Source: Chelonoidis abingdonii (Eukaryota; Chordata; Testudines; Testudinidae). Taken from it: a stretch of 64,000 nucleotides of DNA. The stretch spans positions 50,574,505 to 50,638,504 of the forward strand of contig NC_133771.1 in NCBI RefSeq assembly GCF_003597395.2, written 5' to 3'. Position 1 is the first letter of the stretch, and every line of letters starts with the position of its first letter. The translations under genes were made by a program, and so were the position numbers. Below the pieces are notes generated by a model that saw only the letters and a list, made by a program, of their open reading frames with translations, ran no database searches and was not told where the DNA came from. This document shows positions 11,013-22,290 of the stretch, one piece after another.

Positions 11013-11106
11013 ATCTGATCTGATGAAGTGGGCTGTAGTCCATGAAAGCTTATGCTAAAATGAATTTGTTAGTCTCTAAGCTGCCACAAGTACTCCTGTT
11101 CTTTTT
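11013..11106 (+). mobile_element. Penelope-like (PLE) terminal fragment
   Basis: Contains GATGAAGTGGGCTGTAGTCC, GAAAGCTTATGCT and TTGTTAGTCTCTAAGCTGCC, then ACAAGTACTCCTGTTC. I recognise this as a very common turtle repeat whose sequence carries a hammerhead ribozyme core. Eukaryotic Penelope-like elements are known to carry hammerhead motifs in their terminal repeats, which is why I assign it there. It is short and non-coding; assignment by ribozyme homology rather than by an RT. Confidence 0.6.
11020..11057 (+). ncRNA. Hammerhead-ribozyme-like core
   Basis: All catalytic blocks appear in order. CTGATGA is at 11020-11026. A 6-bp stem II (GTGGGC with GTCCAT, loop TGTA) spans 11028-11043 and includes two G-U pairs. 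GAAA is at 11044-11047. A 2-bp stem III (GC/GC, loop TTAT) is closed by the A-U pair, and a TA cleavage-type dinucleotide falls at 11056-11057. Stem I is not evident from local flanks, so cis activity of the monomer is doubtful; short-stem III hammerheads can act as dimers. Confidence 0.6.
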
Positions 11107-11759
11107 ACAATTATATCAGCATTTTAAACATTCTTAGACACATTTTAAACAAAATCTATAAGTAGTTAAGCTGTCTGTAAGGACCCATGGAAACTCTTCT
11201 TGCTGCCTATACATTCAGATTCCTGGGATAAAAGTATAAATTATAACAAGAATACAACAGCTAAAGAGCTTTCAGCAAAATATTTGTCCTTCTTGATTTC
11301 AGCATCTCACACATCCTCTGATCATCTTCAGAGACCATCTGCAACCTAAGATGAAGCAGATATATATGTCATCTGAGTTCTTCCGTTGTCTATGTAGAAA
11401 TGGAATTAGAACTATTTTTAGCACTTATTTCTTTTTTAAATGCCTCTGCTTAAGCAGTAACAAATAAAAAGTTAGATCCTGAACCTTGCTATGATTGCTC
11501 TGCATTGCTTTGTGGCATAAAGCATCCATAATGCTATTTTAGATGGCTGGTGGAAGATTCCCTTGCTGTGGAGGAATCCTCACATAATATAGGGCTGTTG
11601 AAGATGGTGGTATACAAACCACTACTTGTATAAAGCACCGTGGGTATGGCCAAGCAAAAGGGGATGTGGTTGGGAAGAGCTACACTGTGGCAAATCTCAG
11701 CTGTTGGGACAACCTTTTAGGGTGAATGCAACTGCGCAAAAGTTCGAGCAAACCAGTTC
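11107..11759. other. No recognisable feature
   Basis: Unassigned sequence up to the L2 remnant. Confidence 0.4.
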
Positions 11760-12057
11760 TAACTTATTTTGGGAACTAGACCATTCCTTGACTAATATTA
11801 ATATTAGGGGAGTGCATAAGTGGTTTAAATCCAATTTGTGGAGTCCCACAGGATTCAGTTCTCTCTAAGGTACTATTCAACCCATGCAGCCACCAGGTTG
11901 ACTGCTCAGATGCCATGGACTCAAGTGCCAGCAACATGCAGATAACACACAGCTCTATATATCCTTCACCACATGCTACTACCATCAAGATGACCTGGTA
12001 CTTGGATGAAAACAGCTCATGAATGAAGAACAGCTGGTGGAACAAAATAGAAGTGAT
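11760..12057 (+). pseudogene. L2-type LINE reverse transcriptase remnant
   Basis: Three-frame reading gives GVPQDSVLS (family GVPQGSVLGP box), then in another frame ADNTQLYISFT (family YADDTQLYIS, the catalytic box, with the second D changed to N), then a W/YLDEN...KNSWWNKIEVML tail similar to the L2 region that follows. Frames change at least twice and a TGA interrupts the last piece, so it is a dead fragment of the RT domain only. L2 and CR1 are related; L2 is preferred from the box spelling. Confidence 0.7.
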
Positions 12058-12060
12058 GCT

Positions 12061-12700
12061 GTGTAGCCCATAGCTCTAGCTTAGCTTTTATTATAGTCAG
12101 TTGTAATGCAAGAAAGCTGCAGGCCTGTATCCTGTAAGATATGAACTTAAGCAAGTTAGCATAAGTTAGTATAAGTATAGTCAAATATAGAAGGCCTGTA
12201 ACTTTGGCATAGATAAATGGTCTGATGGTGCTGGGGAACTCGGATGAGCTTGCTCAATGGTAGGAGTTGGAACTTAACAGTAAAAACAGTAAACAGAAAC
12301 AGTAAAAACAGGAACACTGCAAGAACATGGAAATTAACTATAAATAGGCTTATCAATATAATAAGTATGATAATAAGCTAAATGGAATTGATATGTATTA
12401 TATGTTAACCTATAGAATAAATACACCTCAATATTATGTGAGTGAGGAAGTTAGATTTGGGCATGGAAGGTGGAGCATTAGCATGAGTATTCATTACGGT
12501 GCTCGTGCCTTATAACAGATCAAACCACCATGTGGAGTTAGCCCAGCTAAGCTATGCTTTCTCAGTCATTTGACCCTTCAGCTCTACTGTCAGTCATGGA
12601 CATTGAGCAACCTGGACCATCAGACCCACTGGCATGCCAGAGGCAGGGCAGTCCTTTGTTTCTTACTACCAAGTCCTCAAGGAAGGGTGTTAGTATGCAA
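12061..12700 (+). repeat. Possible LTR-like repeat
   Basis: Begins TGTAGCCCATAGCTC right after the L2 remnant and contains an AATAAATACACC poly(A)-type signal near 12416 and U5-like sequence after it. I could not fix a 3' boundary or a target duplication, so this is tentative. Confidence 0.3.
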
Positions 12701-12910
12701 ATCTAAGAGCTTATGCAAAGAATGACACCACAGATATCCCCAATTCTGTATTATTCCTATCTTTTCATGTGGCTTGCAGCTTTTTCTGGCTTTATTCATT
12801 ATTTTAATGAAGATCTATAAGGCTTTGTTTTGTCCTCAGTGTAAGTGTCCTTGTCATACCACGAGGCTCCCGAAAAGATATTGAAATAATTGGTTTTAAT
12901 TCTGTGCAGC

Positions 12911-13823
12911 TGTGATGCTGTATGATTGAAATATAACCATTTATATCATTAATATTGCCACTGTTAGACAGTTACAACAAATCTTTTACAAAGTATGTCA
13001 TGTAACATATCAATGGAAAAGTTACAATCTATCGAATACGATTATTCTGTTTGTATGCATGTATCATCTTTGTGTCCGAAGTTATGACTATTGTTTAGGT
13101 ACAGGTATTTCAAATGCATTTCTCCTGGGGTAACACCCACAAGGTAATTTACATTCAGATTAGCCAGTCTATTGTGAATGGACCATTCAAGTTGATGACC
13201 CATTAAATTATACAATAGGCCATAGAAGAAGATGGTCCCTGACTGGTGAGCCTTCCTGTTGATGCTTTAGCCAAAATATGGGTAATGGCTGCTCCTATGA
13301 GTCAGCAAAGCATGTATGTGACTTGCTCATGTAACCTTGGACTCCATCTTGTGCCTTTAATTTTCCACCAAGACTGAAAGCAGTCCCTCCACATAGGAAA
13401 ATGTATAAAAGACTCTGGACACATCTCCATTTTGCCTCTTTCCTGCTCTGATGTCTGGACTTTGGACTTACTCTAAAACGAGCATTCCAACCAATGGACT
13501 GAGGACTTTCCAATATTTGGGAAGTTACCAGAGACTTTACAAGCCAGCAGTTTATTCCATCACAGCTACAAACCTGATACAATAACTCTGCAATGAGTAT
13601 ATGATTTCCTGAACCACTTTAACTCTCTCCTTATTCTTTTCTCTGATAAATAGATACTAGATATTAGATATTAAAGGATCAGCAACAGCATAATTGTTGG
13701 GTAAGATTTAAGTTATATATAGACCTGGCTGTGTGACTGATCTCTTGAGATTAGAAGGACCCTTTGTTTGATTAAACTGGTTTTAAATAACCATTCATCA
13801 TAAAGTCTAGTGTCTGGGTGATT
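12911..13823 (+). mobile_element. Solo LTR, family C
   Basis: Starts TGTGATGCTGTATGATTG and is flanked by a 5-bp repeat GCAGC (12906-12910 and 13824-13828). It has an LTR-type promoter box TATAAAA (13404-13410) and poly(A)-like ATTAAA/CATAAAG signals near its end. The last bases are GATT rather than CA, so the 3' end may be mutated or placed a few bases off. I recall this family from turtle assemblies as an ERV-type LTR; no internal genes remain. Confidence 0.65.
13404..13410 (+). promoter_or_regulatory. TATA box of LTR family C
   Basis: TATAAAA within ATGTATAAAAGACTC, about 490 bp into the LTR, the usual place for the U3 promoter. Function not testable from sequence. Confidence 0.5.
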
Positions 13824-13830
13824 GCAGCAA

Positions 13831-14374
13831 TGTGGTACTTACCCCTGCAGCACCCCCCACTCGTCATCTCAGGGAATTATCTCTTCCCATCTCCAGAGTG
13901 CCTTCTGCAGGCCAATGTCCCACTGCCTCTGGCCCCCATGTCCCTCCCAGACCCCACTGCCCTTTTATCTGGGGTACTGCCCCCTGGCAATACCCCCATA
14001 CTCTACCTCTGGGTCACCCCTCTCTGGGGAACCCCCAACACTCTAATCCCCACATTGCCTCAGTTTGGGCTACTGCCAATCATTAAGCCCCTGCTCCCTG
14101 GGGCAGACTGCAGTGTAAAAGCCACTCATCACAGACAAGGGGGTTCAGACCTGCTCCCTCCCTCTGCCTCCCAGTACCTCTATGGGCCTAGGACCAGGCC
14201 CTGCAGCCTGGGGAGTTGCCAGCCTGGAGCTCCCCTGCTCCTCTGGCCTGTCCCCAGCCCTGCTTCACTCCAGTACCCTTTAGCACTCAGGCAGCTAGAT
14301 ACATCTCCCTCCTCAGCTAGAGGGAGACTCTACCAGCTCCTGGCTCACTGGCCTTTTATAGGGCCAGCTGTAAG
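13831..14374 (-). mobile_element. Shortened LTR, family D, copy 1
   Basis: The plus strand matches the reverse complement of 63074-63774 over its length, e.g. TCTCAGGGAATTA, GTCCCTCCCAGACCC, CTTTTATCTGGGG, GGGGCAGACTGCAGT and TATAGGGCCAGCTG. It lacks about 110 bp at one end relative to that copy. A possible 5-bp duplication AGCAA lies at 13826-13830 and 14375-14379. The 233-codon frame across it (13818-14519) is proline- and leucine-rich, without motifs, and I regard it as chance. Confidence 0.75.
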
Positions 14375-14379
14375 AGCAA

Positions 14380-16394
14380 TACAAATATTATTAACCTTTA
14401 AAAGGGTCAGGCAACAGCTGGTGGGCAATGGAAAGAATTTTGAAAAGTTTTCAGCCACAGTGCAGTCTTCTTTGTTGAAGGTACACAGCCACAGCTGGCC
14501 AATTCAATGCTTAGCTTAAGAGTGCTCCTGGATTCCTCATTAATGCTAAACTTTCGTATATAGCAGCTTCCATACATAACATCTTCTGTCATCTCTGGTT
14601 GGCTAGGAGAATCCATCCCATCCTGGCAGATGATGATAATTTTCCTCCCATTAATTTTTCATTTTGAAAATGCCTCTGAATTTCCTGGTTATTGTCAGGA
14701 TTGGAAGCAGAAATGCCACAGCGCTGAGAATGGCTAGTTTGAAGGAAAGCTTTCAGATCCAGTTTGTCAGACACAAGAGGTTCAGGTAGTTTTTATCCAG
14801 TTTTGGGTGCTACACTTTATGGATTTCCCCATCTTTAATTGTTAAGCTTAACATTTTACTTCTGAAATACAAACAAGGCCCCATTCCTGCAAATGGATCT
14901 GCAGAGATGTAAGGATTAGCTCACCAAGTCTAACTGAAGAATCAAAACATAATTCTAAACCTTGGCTGTGCTGGCACTGATACATAAACACACATTTCTA
15001 AACATTCAAATGGCTTGGTCTGGACAGATTGTACCTCTGCAGTTAAGATTATTCTGTTAATATATTTTATTGATTACTAAATTTTTACATGAATTTTATG
15101 GATTGGGAAATATTTTTGAACTGGGAACAGTTACCAGAATTGAGAAATAATTAACTTTAGCCCTGGAATTTGAAGTTCTGTGCTGAGATCAGCCTATGTT
15201 TAGCATAGCTGGTGCGAAAAACCTTCTGGTGCTCTATGCTTCATTATATGTACAATAATATATCAGCTGACCATTTTAAATATTGCTGTAGGTGAATTCA
15301 CTACATCTTTGTAAGCTATCACAACTTTAAATTAGGCCTAAGACCTAATAGTGCTTATTACTTTAAATAAAGCTGATAGGATCAGGCTATTTCCAGTGTA
15401 ATTTTATTTTAAGTGCATTTAGGCAGTTATCCACAGTTGACAAGGACAAATGAGCTCTGCTCATGGCACTCTTTCATCTGCATTGATCCATGCTAAAAAG
15501 ACTAATATGACTTCTGTTGTGGATCTGAAAAACAATGAGCAAATTTAAGAAAAGTAGGTTAGCTGGGAACTGTAGCCATTGGTATTGTTTAAACTTTTTG
15601 TAAAAAAAAGCATCAGCAAGAAACAAACAAATACTAAAATGACTAATGCTGTATCTGGTAGAATTACTATAATTTTCTCCACTAAGAGAGATTTTGTAGC
15701 ACAGGGTTTTGAAATGGCAGTAGCCAGTTTGGAGGAGAGATAACAAGCAAACAACCCAAATTAATTTAACTTCCTTAGGTCTAGCAGGAAAAGGGAGAAA
15801 CATTAGAAATAATTGATAGTGACGGGATGAGAGAGACAAAGAGATGGACTGGGAAGTATTTAATGACTCTTTGTGGTATTACATCTGTCATACTTTTTGT
15901 GCTACATTAAAGTTTCATTATTTTCATATTTCTTGTTTTCATATTTTCCCATCCCCTTCTTCTGCTAAATTTACCAAGTAATATAATGCGGATAATGGAA
16001 AGCTATTGCTGAAAATGTCATTGAATCAGTTACTGGAACTGAACAAAGCATCTCAGCCATGCATTCCCTTTCATAATACATTTTCAATTAGTGACTTAGG
16101 AATTGTATACAATATAGACTCACTTTCTTTTTTTTAAATCATCATGTAGAGAGCAGTGCATCCCAAGAAGAAATAGTGAACCTTTCTTTTTACAACTATT
16201 AATAACTTAGATCCATTTAATTTCATCAAAGAAAATGATTGCAGAAGTCAGTTTACTGAAGAGATCTATTCTTCTAAGGGCTTGTAGTCTTCAGGCTGTT
16301 AAAACAATAGATTAATTTTGTTCTTCTGAGACAACTATGGTAAGCTTCTCCCTAGACATACATTGTAGGATTCAAGGCTCCAGCCTTCTGGTCT
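14380..16394. other. No recognisable feature
   Basis: About 2 kb of AT-rich sequence. A 121-codon minus-strand frame at 15474-15839 contains hydrophobic stretches but no motif or splice context; I do not call it a gene. Confidence 0.4.
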
Positions 16395-16535
16395 CCAAGT
16401 CATCTATTTGTATTTATTTGTATATTGGTGGTCTCTGGGGACCCAACCAGAGATCAGGAACCTGGTATCCTAGGCTCTGTACAAATCCATCACTAAAAGG
16501 CTATCTTTCCCCCAATGATCTTATGATTTTCCATT
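16395..16535 (+). repeat. Ancient interspersed repeat (unnamed), copy 2
   Basis: Shares the order TATTTATTTGTATATTGGT, GGGGACCCAACCAGAGATC, CTAGGCTCTGTACAAA and CCCAATGATCTTATGAT with the copy at 8950-9080. Family not named. Confidence 0.45.
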
Positions 16536-17716
16536 TTTTTACCGCCTAGCAGTACATATTCTATAATTTTGAGGTAGTAACTCTTGGATCACTGGATCAG
16601 TGATATAAATGTACTGCTCACGCTCTCCTGGCTCCCTCTGCTTTCAGGTAGAGTCAATTGAAAGATGTTCAAAGAAATCCCTCCTTGCTTTGTATCAGAC
16701 ATTGCAGCCCTTATTTACTATAGGGAGTGAAAAGACATGAGGACATTGGAGCTGTTGGGCCTTCTTCTCTTTCCCCCACCTTGTGAGTGGAAGAGAAATG
16801 ATCCTAATCACAGAAACACCATGAACGAGTTTCTCATACTTCCCACAATCTATATTGTTTTTTCCCTGTTGCCTCCAATTTTCTAACTGGAAAAGAGTAG
16901 GAAACAGTGAGCTCCTAGAGCTGGCAGGGTGAGAAAGCACCCATCAGGTCATTTCTGGTTCAGTTTCATCCAGTTTTGCTTTTTGAGTGAGCTGCAGTCT
17001 ACAACCGGTGAGTCTGAGCTTGAAGGCTGTATAAGTTTTTTTTTTTTTTTAATTAATGAGCAAGGCTGTATTGGGCTCCTCACTGGCAGATACAATCACC
17101 TCCTGATGCAAAGGCAAAGTGGCAATTTCCCTCAAATTAGATCTTAGATCCTTGCTCAAGAAACCCTCTCTTGATGTTGTCACACAGTCTTGCCAACTAT
17201 TACAGTCTCCAAGTTAATTCAAAAAGGCAACTGAAAAAATTGGGACAAGGAGTCTTTGGTGCTCTTTGGAATCCTGTTTCTTTATTGTTTTCATTATGAC
17301 TTTTGTCCTGATGATAGCACAGAGACTGCACTTGTTTCATTATTTTATTACCTTTTATGGGTGACAGGTGTCTAGGCTGATTCTTTTAGCCCTGTCAGCA
17401 GCCTTCAATCTGGTTGGTCATTAGGGATTGGTGACCCATCTCTACACTGCAATAGTTGGGATTGTGCTTTCGTCACTCTGTTGCTTTCTGCTGAAGAAGT
17501 CCCAGGAGATGGTTTTAGACATTTGTTAACTCATTGAAAGAGCTCTTTAGTGAAGAGTATAGCAATACTTCAGTCTGCCATTCTCCTGTTTAATGTGTAA
17601 GTACATCCGAAGCCAGTAAGTGAAACACCTTGGGCTCCAATGCCATCATTATGCTGATTACATTTAGCTCTTGGTATAGTCTGTCTGTGTTCCATTATCT
17701 GGCTGGGCTTGAACTG
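16536..17716. other. No recognisable feature; short poly-T
   Basis: Only a T run at 17037-17050 stands out. No repeat or coding signal identified. Confidence 0.4.
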
Positions 17717-17932
17717 CAGGGCCGGCTCCAGGCACCAGCTTATCAAGCAGGTGCTTGGGGTGGCAACTCTGGAGAAGGGCGGCACTTTCAAGTATTCGGT
17801 GGCAATTTGGTGGAGGGTCCCTCACTCCCGCTGGGAGAGAAGGACCCCCCCCCGAATTGCCGCAGATCGCGATCGCGGCTTTTTTTTTTTTTTTGGCTGC
17901 TAGGGGCGGCAAAACCTCTGGAGCTGGCCCTG
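17717..17932. mobile_element. hAT-type miniature transposon
   Basis: The left end CAGGGCCGGCTCC and inverted right end CAGGGCCAGCTCC differ by one base. The ends are like those at 9535 and 43840. A 15-bp-class poly-T and a poly-C run sit inside. The expected 8-bp duplication is not recognisable (TTGAACTG versus TGTGGATG), so one flank has probably changed. Confidence 0.75.
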
Positions 17933-17951
17933 TGTGGATGAGAGTCTGTTA

Positions 17952-18060
17952 GAACATAACAATGGCCATACTGGGTCAGACCAATGGTCCATCTAGCTTA
18001 GTATCCTATCTTCAACAGTGGCCAGTATCACAGTTTCAGGAGGAATGTATAGAACAAGGT
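17952..18060 (+). repeat. Turtle-type interspersed repeat
   Basis: AGAACATAACAATGGCCATA, CTGGGTCAGACCAATGGTCC and AGCTTAGTATCCTATCTTC form a block I recognise as widely repeated in turtle genomes. I cannot place it in a named family with confidence. Confidence 0.5.
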
Positions 18061-18149
18061 TGATTGAAGCTATGTCCAGATGAGCCTTTGCTGATACTGG
18101 TGGGTAGAAGAAAGCACTTGGGAATGGCTTTGCCTTTGGTATTGAGGGA

Positions 18150-18460
18150 TTTTCCTACCCTTTTGATATTGAGTGTAAATTCCAGCTTGAGAAGATGTAC
18201 CTGCACTAGCTCTGAGCAAGTTAGCACACTAAAAATGGAATGTAGCCAAGGCAGCATGAGTGGCAGGAGGGGCTAGCTTCCCCGAGTATGTATATAATGT
18301 CTTGGAGGGTATGTACTCAGGGCAGCTACCTCCCACTGCTCACGCCACCATGGCTATTCCCTATTTTTAGTGTGTTAGCTTCATCAGAGCTAGTATGGAT
18401 ATATCTTCTTGAGCTGGAATGTACACTTTTAGCTTGAAGTGTAGACACACCCTTACACAG
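18150..18460. repeat. Long imperfect inverted repeat (hairpin element)
   Basis: The left arm (about 18172-18290) carries TCCAGCTTGAGAAGATGTAC, CTGCACTAGCTCTGAGCAAG and TTAGCACACTAAAAATGGAA. The reverse complement of the right arm (about 18310-18435) repeats the same order: TCCAGCTCAAGAAGATATAT, CATACTAGCTCTGATGAAGC and TAACACACTAAAAATAGGGA. Arms of roughly 120 bp with a loop of a few tens of bases fit a foldback or long-terminal-repeat miniature DNA transposon. A transcript would form a long hairpin. Confidence 0.75.
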
Positions 18461-18873
18461 ATAAGATTGGGGGTTTTCCCACCCACAGGCCTTAGATAAG
18501 GAGTATGAATCAATCCTCAACTTTGCTTATTCGCTAGTCTAATCTATTTTATATGGGTTTTTATACCACCCTCTTCATCACAATATCTGAGTGCCTTCAA
18601 TGATGGTGTTGATTTTAAGCAACCTTTTCCTTCAGCTTTTAACCAGTAATTTGGGGAAATTTCCTCTTAGATGCTTATGTTGCCACAGTTATCCATGTCT
18701 TTGCAATCATTTATGTACAGCAAATTGTTCTACATGGGCCAGTTCAAAGCAGCAGTTACTACAGAAAGTGGCTGTTCACTTCCTTGGCTGTGCTAGTTTT
18801 GTGGTGCATATTAATACAATTCTCAGAAGTCATAGGTAAGTATACTAGAATTCACCTCTACTCTCGGACAGGG

Positions 18874-19580
18874 ATTCATAGATTTCTAAGGCCAGAAAAT
18901 ACTGTTGTAATCTTCTAGTATGATCGTCAGGCATAACACAGGCAACTGAATTCATGCCTGTTTGAACTAGAACATATCTTTCAGAAAAAATATTCAGTTT
19001 TGATTTTAAAATTGCCAGTGATGGAGAATCCATCACAAACCTTGGTAAATTAGTCCAATGGTTAATTACTTCACCGTTAAAATTTTGCATGCTGAATTTG
19101 TCTAGCTTCAACTTCCAGCCATTTGATCTTGTTATACCCTTTTCTGTTAGATTGAAGGGCCCCCTATTATCAAATTTATGTTTCCTGTGTAGGTACTTAT
19201 AGACTGATCAAGTCACCCCTCAACCTTCCCTTTGACAAGCTAAAGAGCTTGGCCTCCTTGTGGTCAATTCATTCATTCTAAGGCAAGTTTTTTAAAATCC
19301 CTTAATCATTCTCGTGGTTCTTCTCTGAATTCTCTTCAATTTATCAACATCCTTCTTGAAGTTTGCAGAATGGAACACAATATTCCAGTAACAGGTACAC
19401 CAATGACAAATACAAAGGTAATATAAACTTACTACTTGATAATCCCCTGTTTACACATCTAAGGATCTCATTAAGGCTTTTTAGCATTGCACGAGAAGTT
19501 CATGTTTAACTGGATATCCACCATGACCACCAAGTCTTTTTCAGTCACTGCTTCCCAGTTCTTGATCCCTTATATAACAC
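18874..19580 (-). mobile_element. CR1 LINE fragment
   Basis: Same CR1 subfamily and orientation as 5352-6112: ATTCATAGATTTCTAAGGCC, TTGATTTTAAAATTGCCAGT, CTTCAACTTCCAGCCATTTG, CAAGTCACCCCTCAACCTTC, then CCACCATGACCACCAAGTCT. Non-coding and moderately diverged. Confidence 0.9.
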
Positions 19581-19747
19581 CTCTTTCCTTGTGTAGTCTC
19601 ATGGCAATTGAGACCTTTTGATAGCATTCCCTAAAATTGAACTCTGGAGGTTGTAGACAGGGTGTTATCAGTGAAGGGTCCTTGGCTCTGGATCTCACGT
19701 CTATTAGGTTGACAAAAATAATAAAATAAATAATAATTGGAAATACA

Positions 19748-19922
19748 CCTATCTCCTAGAACTGGAAGGGACCTTGAAAGGTCATCAAGTCCAGCCCCCT
19801 GGCTTCTCTAGCAGGACCAATTACTGATTTTGCCCTAGATCCCTAAGTGGCCCCCTCAAGGATTGAACTCACAACCCTGGGTTTAGCCGACCAATGCTCA
19901 AACCACTGAACTGTCCTTCCCA
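19748..19922 (-). mobile_element. tRNA-derived SINE with CR1-like tail
   Basis: On the minus strand the head is tRNA-like: an A-box region CAGTTCAGTGGTTTGAG and a B box GTTCAATCC (reverse complement at 19859-19867). It is followed by a body ending TTGATGACCTTTCAAGGTC and CCTTCCAGTTCTAGG, which resembles the CR1 3' end. Turtle Pol III SINEs of the Cry I type are known to share their tail with a CR1 LINE, whose enzymes mobilise them. This copy lacks the terminal ATTCTATG repeats. Confidence 0.8.
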
Positions 19923-22173
19923 GGAAGGACAGAGCCTACATTTGTGGATCATCAGGTCGCAATGTAAGGCTGACTTTCACTAAGGATTTTGCCTCAGGGG
20001 TGATTGAAAAGGATTTACTGAGGCTGTGGTATGGGCAAAGTGTTCTGGTTAACATTTCTCAGTACCTCAAGTTTCATTTTGTGTGTTGTAGATGTGCCCA
20101 GGGATTTAATGATGGGCACTCTTCATAAAACATAAAATAAATAAGACATAGCTTTTATCTGAGGCAGCAGCTGATGAGACTCATGGATCCTTGTTACTAT
20201 TCGTTATATTCTCTTCTTAGATTGTACACTTTTATGAGTAGCATTAGCCAAAGTGCACTCTGAGACTTTCAGTGCGCTGTAGCAATGTTCACATGGATTG
20301 TTACTGCATAGCAAGCTAGTGTGCTGTAGATTCACACCCTGTCTTGCCATGCAATAACATCCCTTGTAGATAAGCCCTTAGATTTTAAACTCCTTGGGCA
20401 ACAGGTTATGTCTGTCTTGTATTTTTGTGCCATGTCTATCACAACAGAATCCTGATCTTGGCTACGGCCTCTAGACACTACAGTAATACTATTCATAGTA
20501 AGAATTAATTATTGTATGCCTTCAGATGGGAAAGCAACTATTTGACTTGTAAAATCAACAACTTTATGTGTGAATTATTGTTACAGCAACATTTGAAGTT
20601 GAGCTGGAATGTGTGTAAAATACATGTTAGAAAAATTAATAAAACTTAATACCCCACCAGCAACTCTATCAAAAATAACCCAGCCTTGCAGGAACCTGTC
20701 CTGATGAAGAAATGTTGTTGACTCAGGTGCTTTACAAGCCTCAAACCCTTCCCACAATGTACAGGCAATGCAAGCATGCTGAACATCACCAAAAACAAAC
20801 GATCCTTTCATATTAATAAATGGATTTGAACTAGGGATTGTCTGTGATGAATGCAGGGCTTCTTTCTAAAAACTGTCTCCGGGTAAAGAGAAAGGGAGCA
20901 AGGGATGTTGTTAAAATGAAAGTTTCCGTACTTACTATCTTATAGTTCAAATGCTTTAACTGTTTTCTTCTTTCTCTGTATCTTTAATAAAAGGCTATAA
21001 GGTATTTAATGGTATTTGCCATGGTACTAAGCAGGCTGCGATCTCTGCATACCAAACCCTGAACCTTGTTTAACACTGTTTAAACGTTGTACAGTGACTG
21101 GGTCAAGTTAACATTTTTGACCCTTTGGGTCCCTATATTCCATCTAAGTACATCTAATAAACAGGCCCCAAATGGGAGCCCCAGTGATGGAATAATAACT
21201 CTTAACAACTGGGAAGCCAAAGCAGACTGTATATGTGAACACGACACATGGTTACAGCAAGAGACAAAAAGATGTGTGAACAAACTCTGAGAACGCAGGA
21301 GTCTGTCTCTCTCTCTCTCACACACACATGCACACACAGATTGGCAGCCAAGATGGATCTTGGAAGAGTGTGGCAACGTGGGGCCATGGTTCCTTCTAAT
21401 ACGGACTTTGACTTGAGTGAGGTTTACCATGCTAACCTAAGGACTTTCTCATGCTGTGACCAAGCAATGCCTTGTTTTGCAAAGGCTGTCCAGTATTACT
21501 GAAAATACTTACTGGAAGGTCAAGTCTCTCTCAGGAGTCTGAATTCAGTTGGAATTGCTGTACAGAGCCCTGGCGAGAAATAGGGGCGCTGTCTCAGTCT
21601 CAGAGTTGTGGGCTTGTGTGACCCACCTCAGAAAAATTGTGGACCTTAGGGGCTTGACACACTAACATGGTTACTCCCAGGTAGGGGTGCCACCTATGAG
21701 GACATCTGGACCATTTCATGCAAAGTAAGAAATAATAAATGAGGTGAGGCAGCATCTGTTGCTCCTGGGCATTATTCTGGGTTTGGAAGCTGCCACCTTC
21801 CCACTTTATCCTCCTCATCTCCACCAGGTTGTGGCCTCAGACATTGCCAGAAGGAGCTGCTCATCCCCCCACATGGAGATCTGGCTGGGTGCCATGCAGG
21901 AAGAAGTTGCATGGCAGTTGCAAGACTGTCAAGCCAGAAATGGGGGAGGAGTTTTGGACAGAAAAGACCCCACAGCAACAGGTCCCCTCCCTCCTCCCAC
22001 TCTGCAGCAGATTCCCTTCTCCTGCCCTCCTGAGGCATCAATGCCGCCCCAACCTGGAAGTCACCTGTCCCTGTTTCTCTGATGGCTCTGCTTACCTGGC
22101 TCTGGCAATGGGCCTGTAAGCCTGGCCATTGTGTTATTGCTGCCAGCTTGTTGCTTCTCAAAGTGGCCCCAGG
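19923..22173. other. Mostly unassigned; CT/CA microsatellite
   Basis: No gene seen. 21303-21339 is a (CT)n then (CA)n microsatellite. A poly(A)-type AATAAA at 20986-20991 and CCTGGCGAGAAATAGG near 21571 hint at a decayed LTR element between about 20980 and 21700, but I found no boundaries. A 76-codon minus-strand frame at 20581-20811 is unrecognised. Confidence 0.4.
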
Positions 22174-22290
22174 CAGGGGTGAGCTGGAGCCGGTTGGCAC
22201 CGGTTAGCAGGAACTGGTTGTTAAATTTAGAAGCGGTTTTAGAACCGCTTGTTAACTGGCTTCCCTGCCAGGGAAGCTTTGATGGACTCT
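22174..22290 (+). repeat. Partial DNA-transposon-like repeat
   Basis: CAGGGGTGAGCTGGAGCCGG opens a block with an internal near-palindrome (TTAGAAGCGG / CCGCTTGTTAA around AGAACC) that I recognise as a frequent turtle repeat. The matching right terminus is absent, so this is a partial copy. Confidence 0.5.

Noticed and set aside
12051..12921. 10-bp repeat GTGATGCTGT at 12051 and 12912 as a possible target duplication
   Set aside because: The sequence between has no consistent LTR ends for that pairing, and the first copy is explained by L2 sequence.
13818..14519. 233-codon ORF on plus strand
   Set aside because: Lies mostly inside LTR-D copy 1, is proline/leucine-rich with other frames equally open, and carries no domain.
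15474..15839. 121-codon minus ORF with hydrophobic segments
   Set aside because: No conserved motif, no second frame support, and no splice or promoter context.
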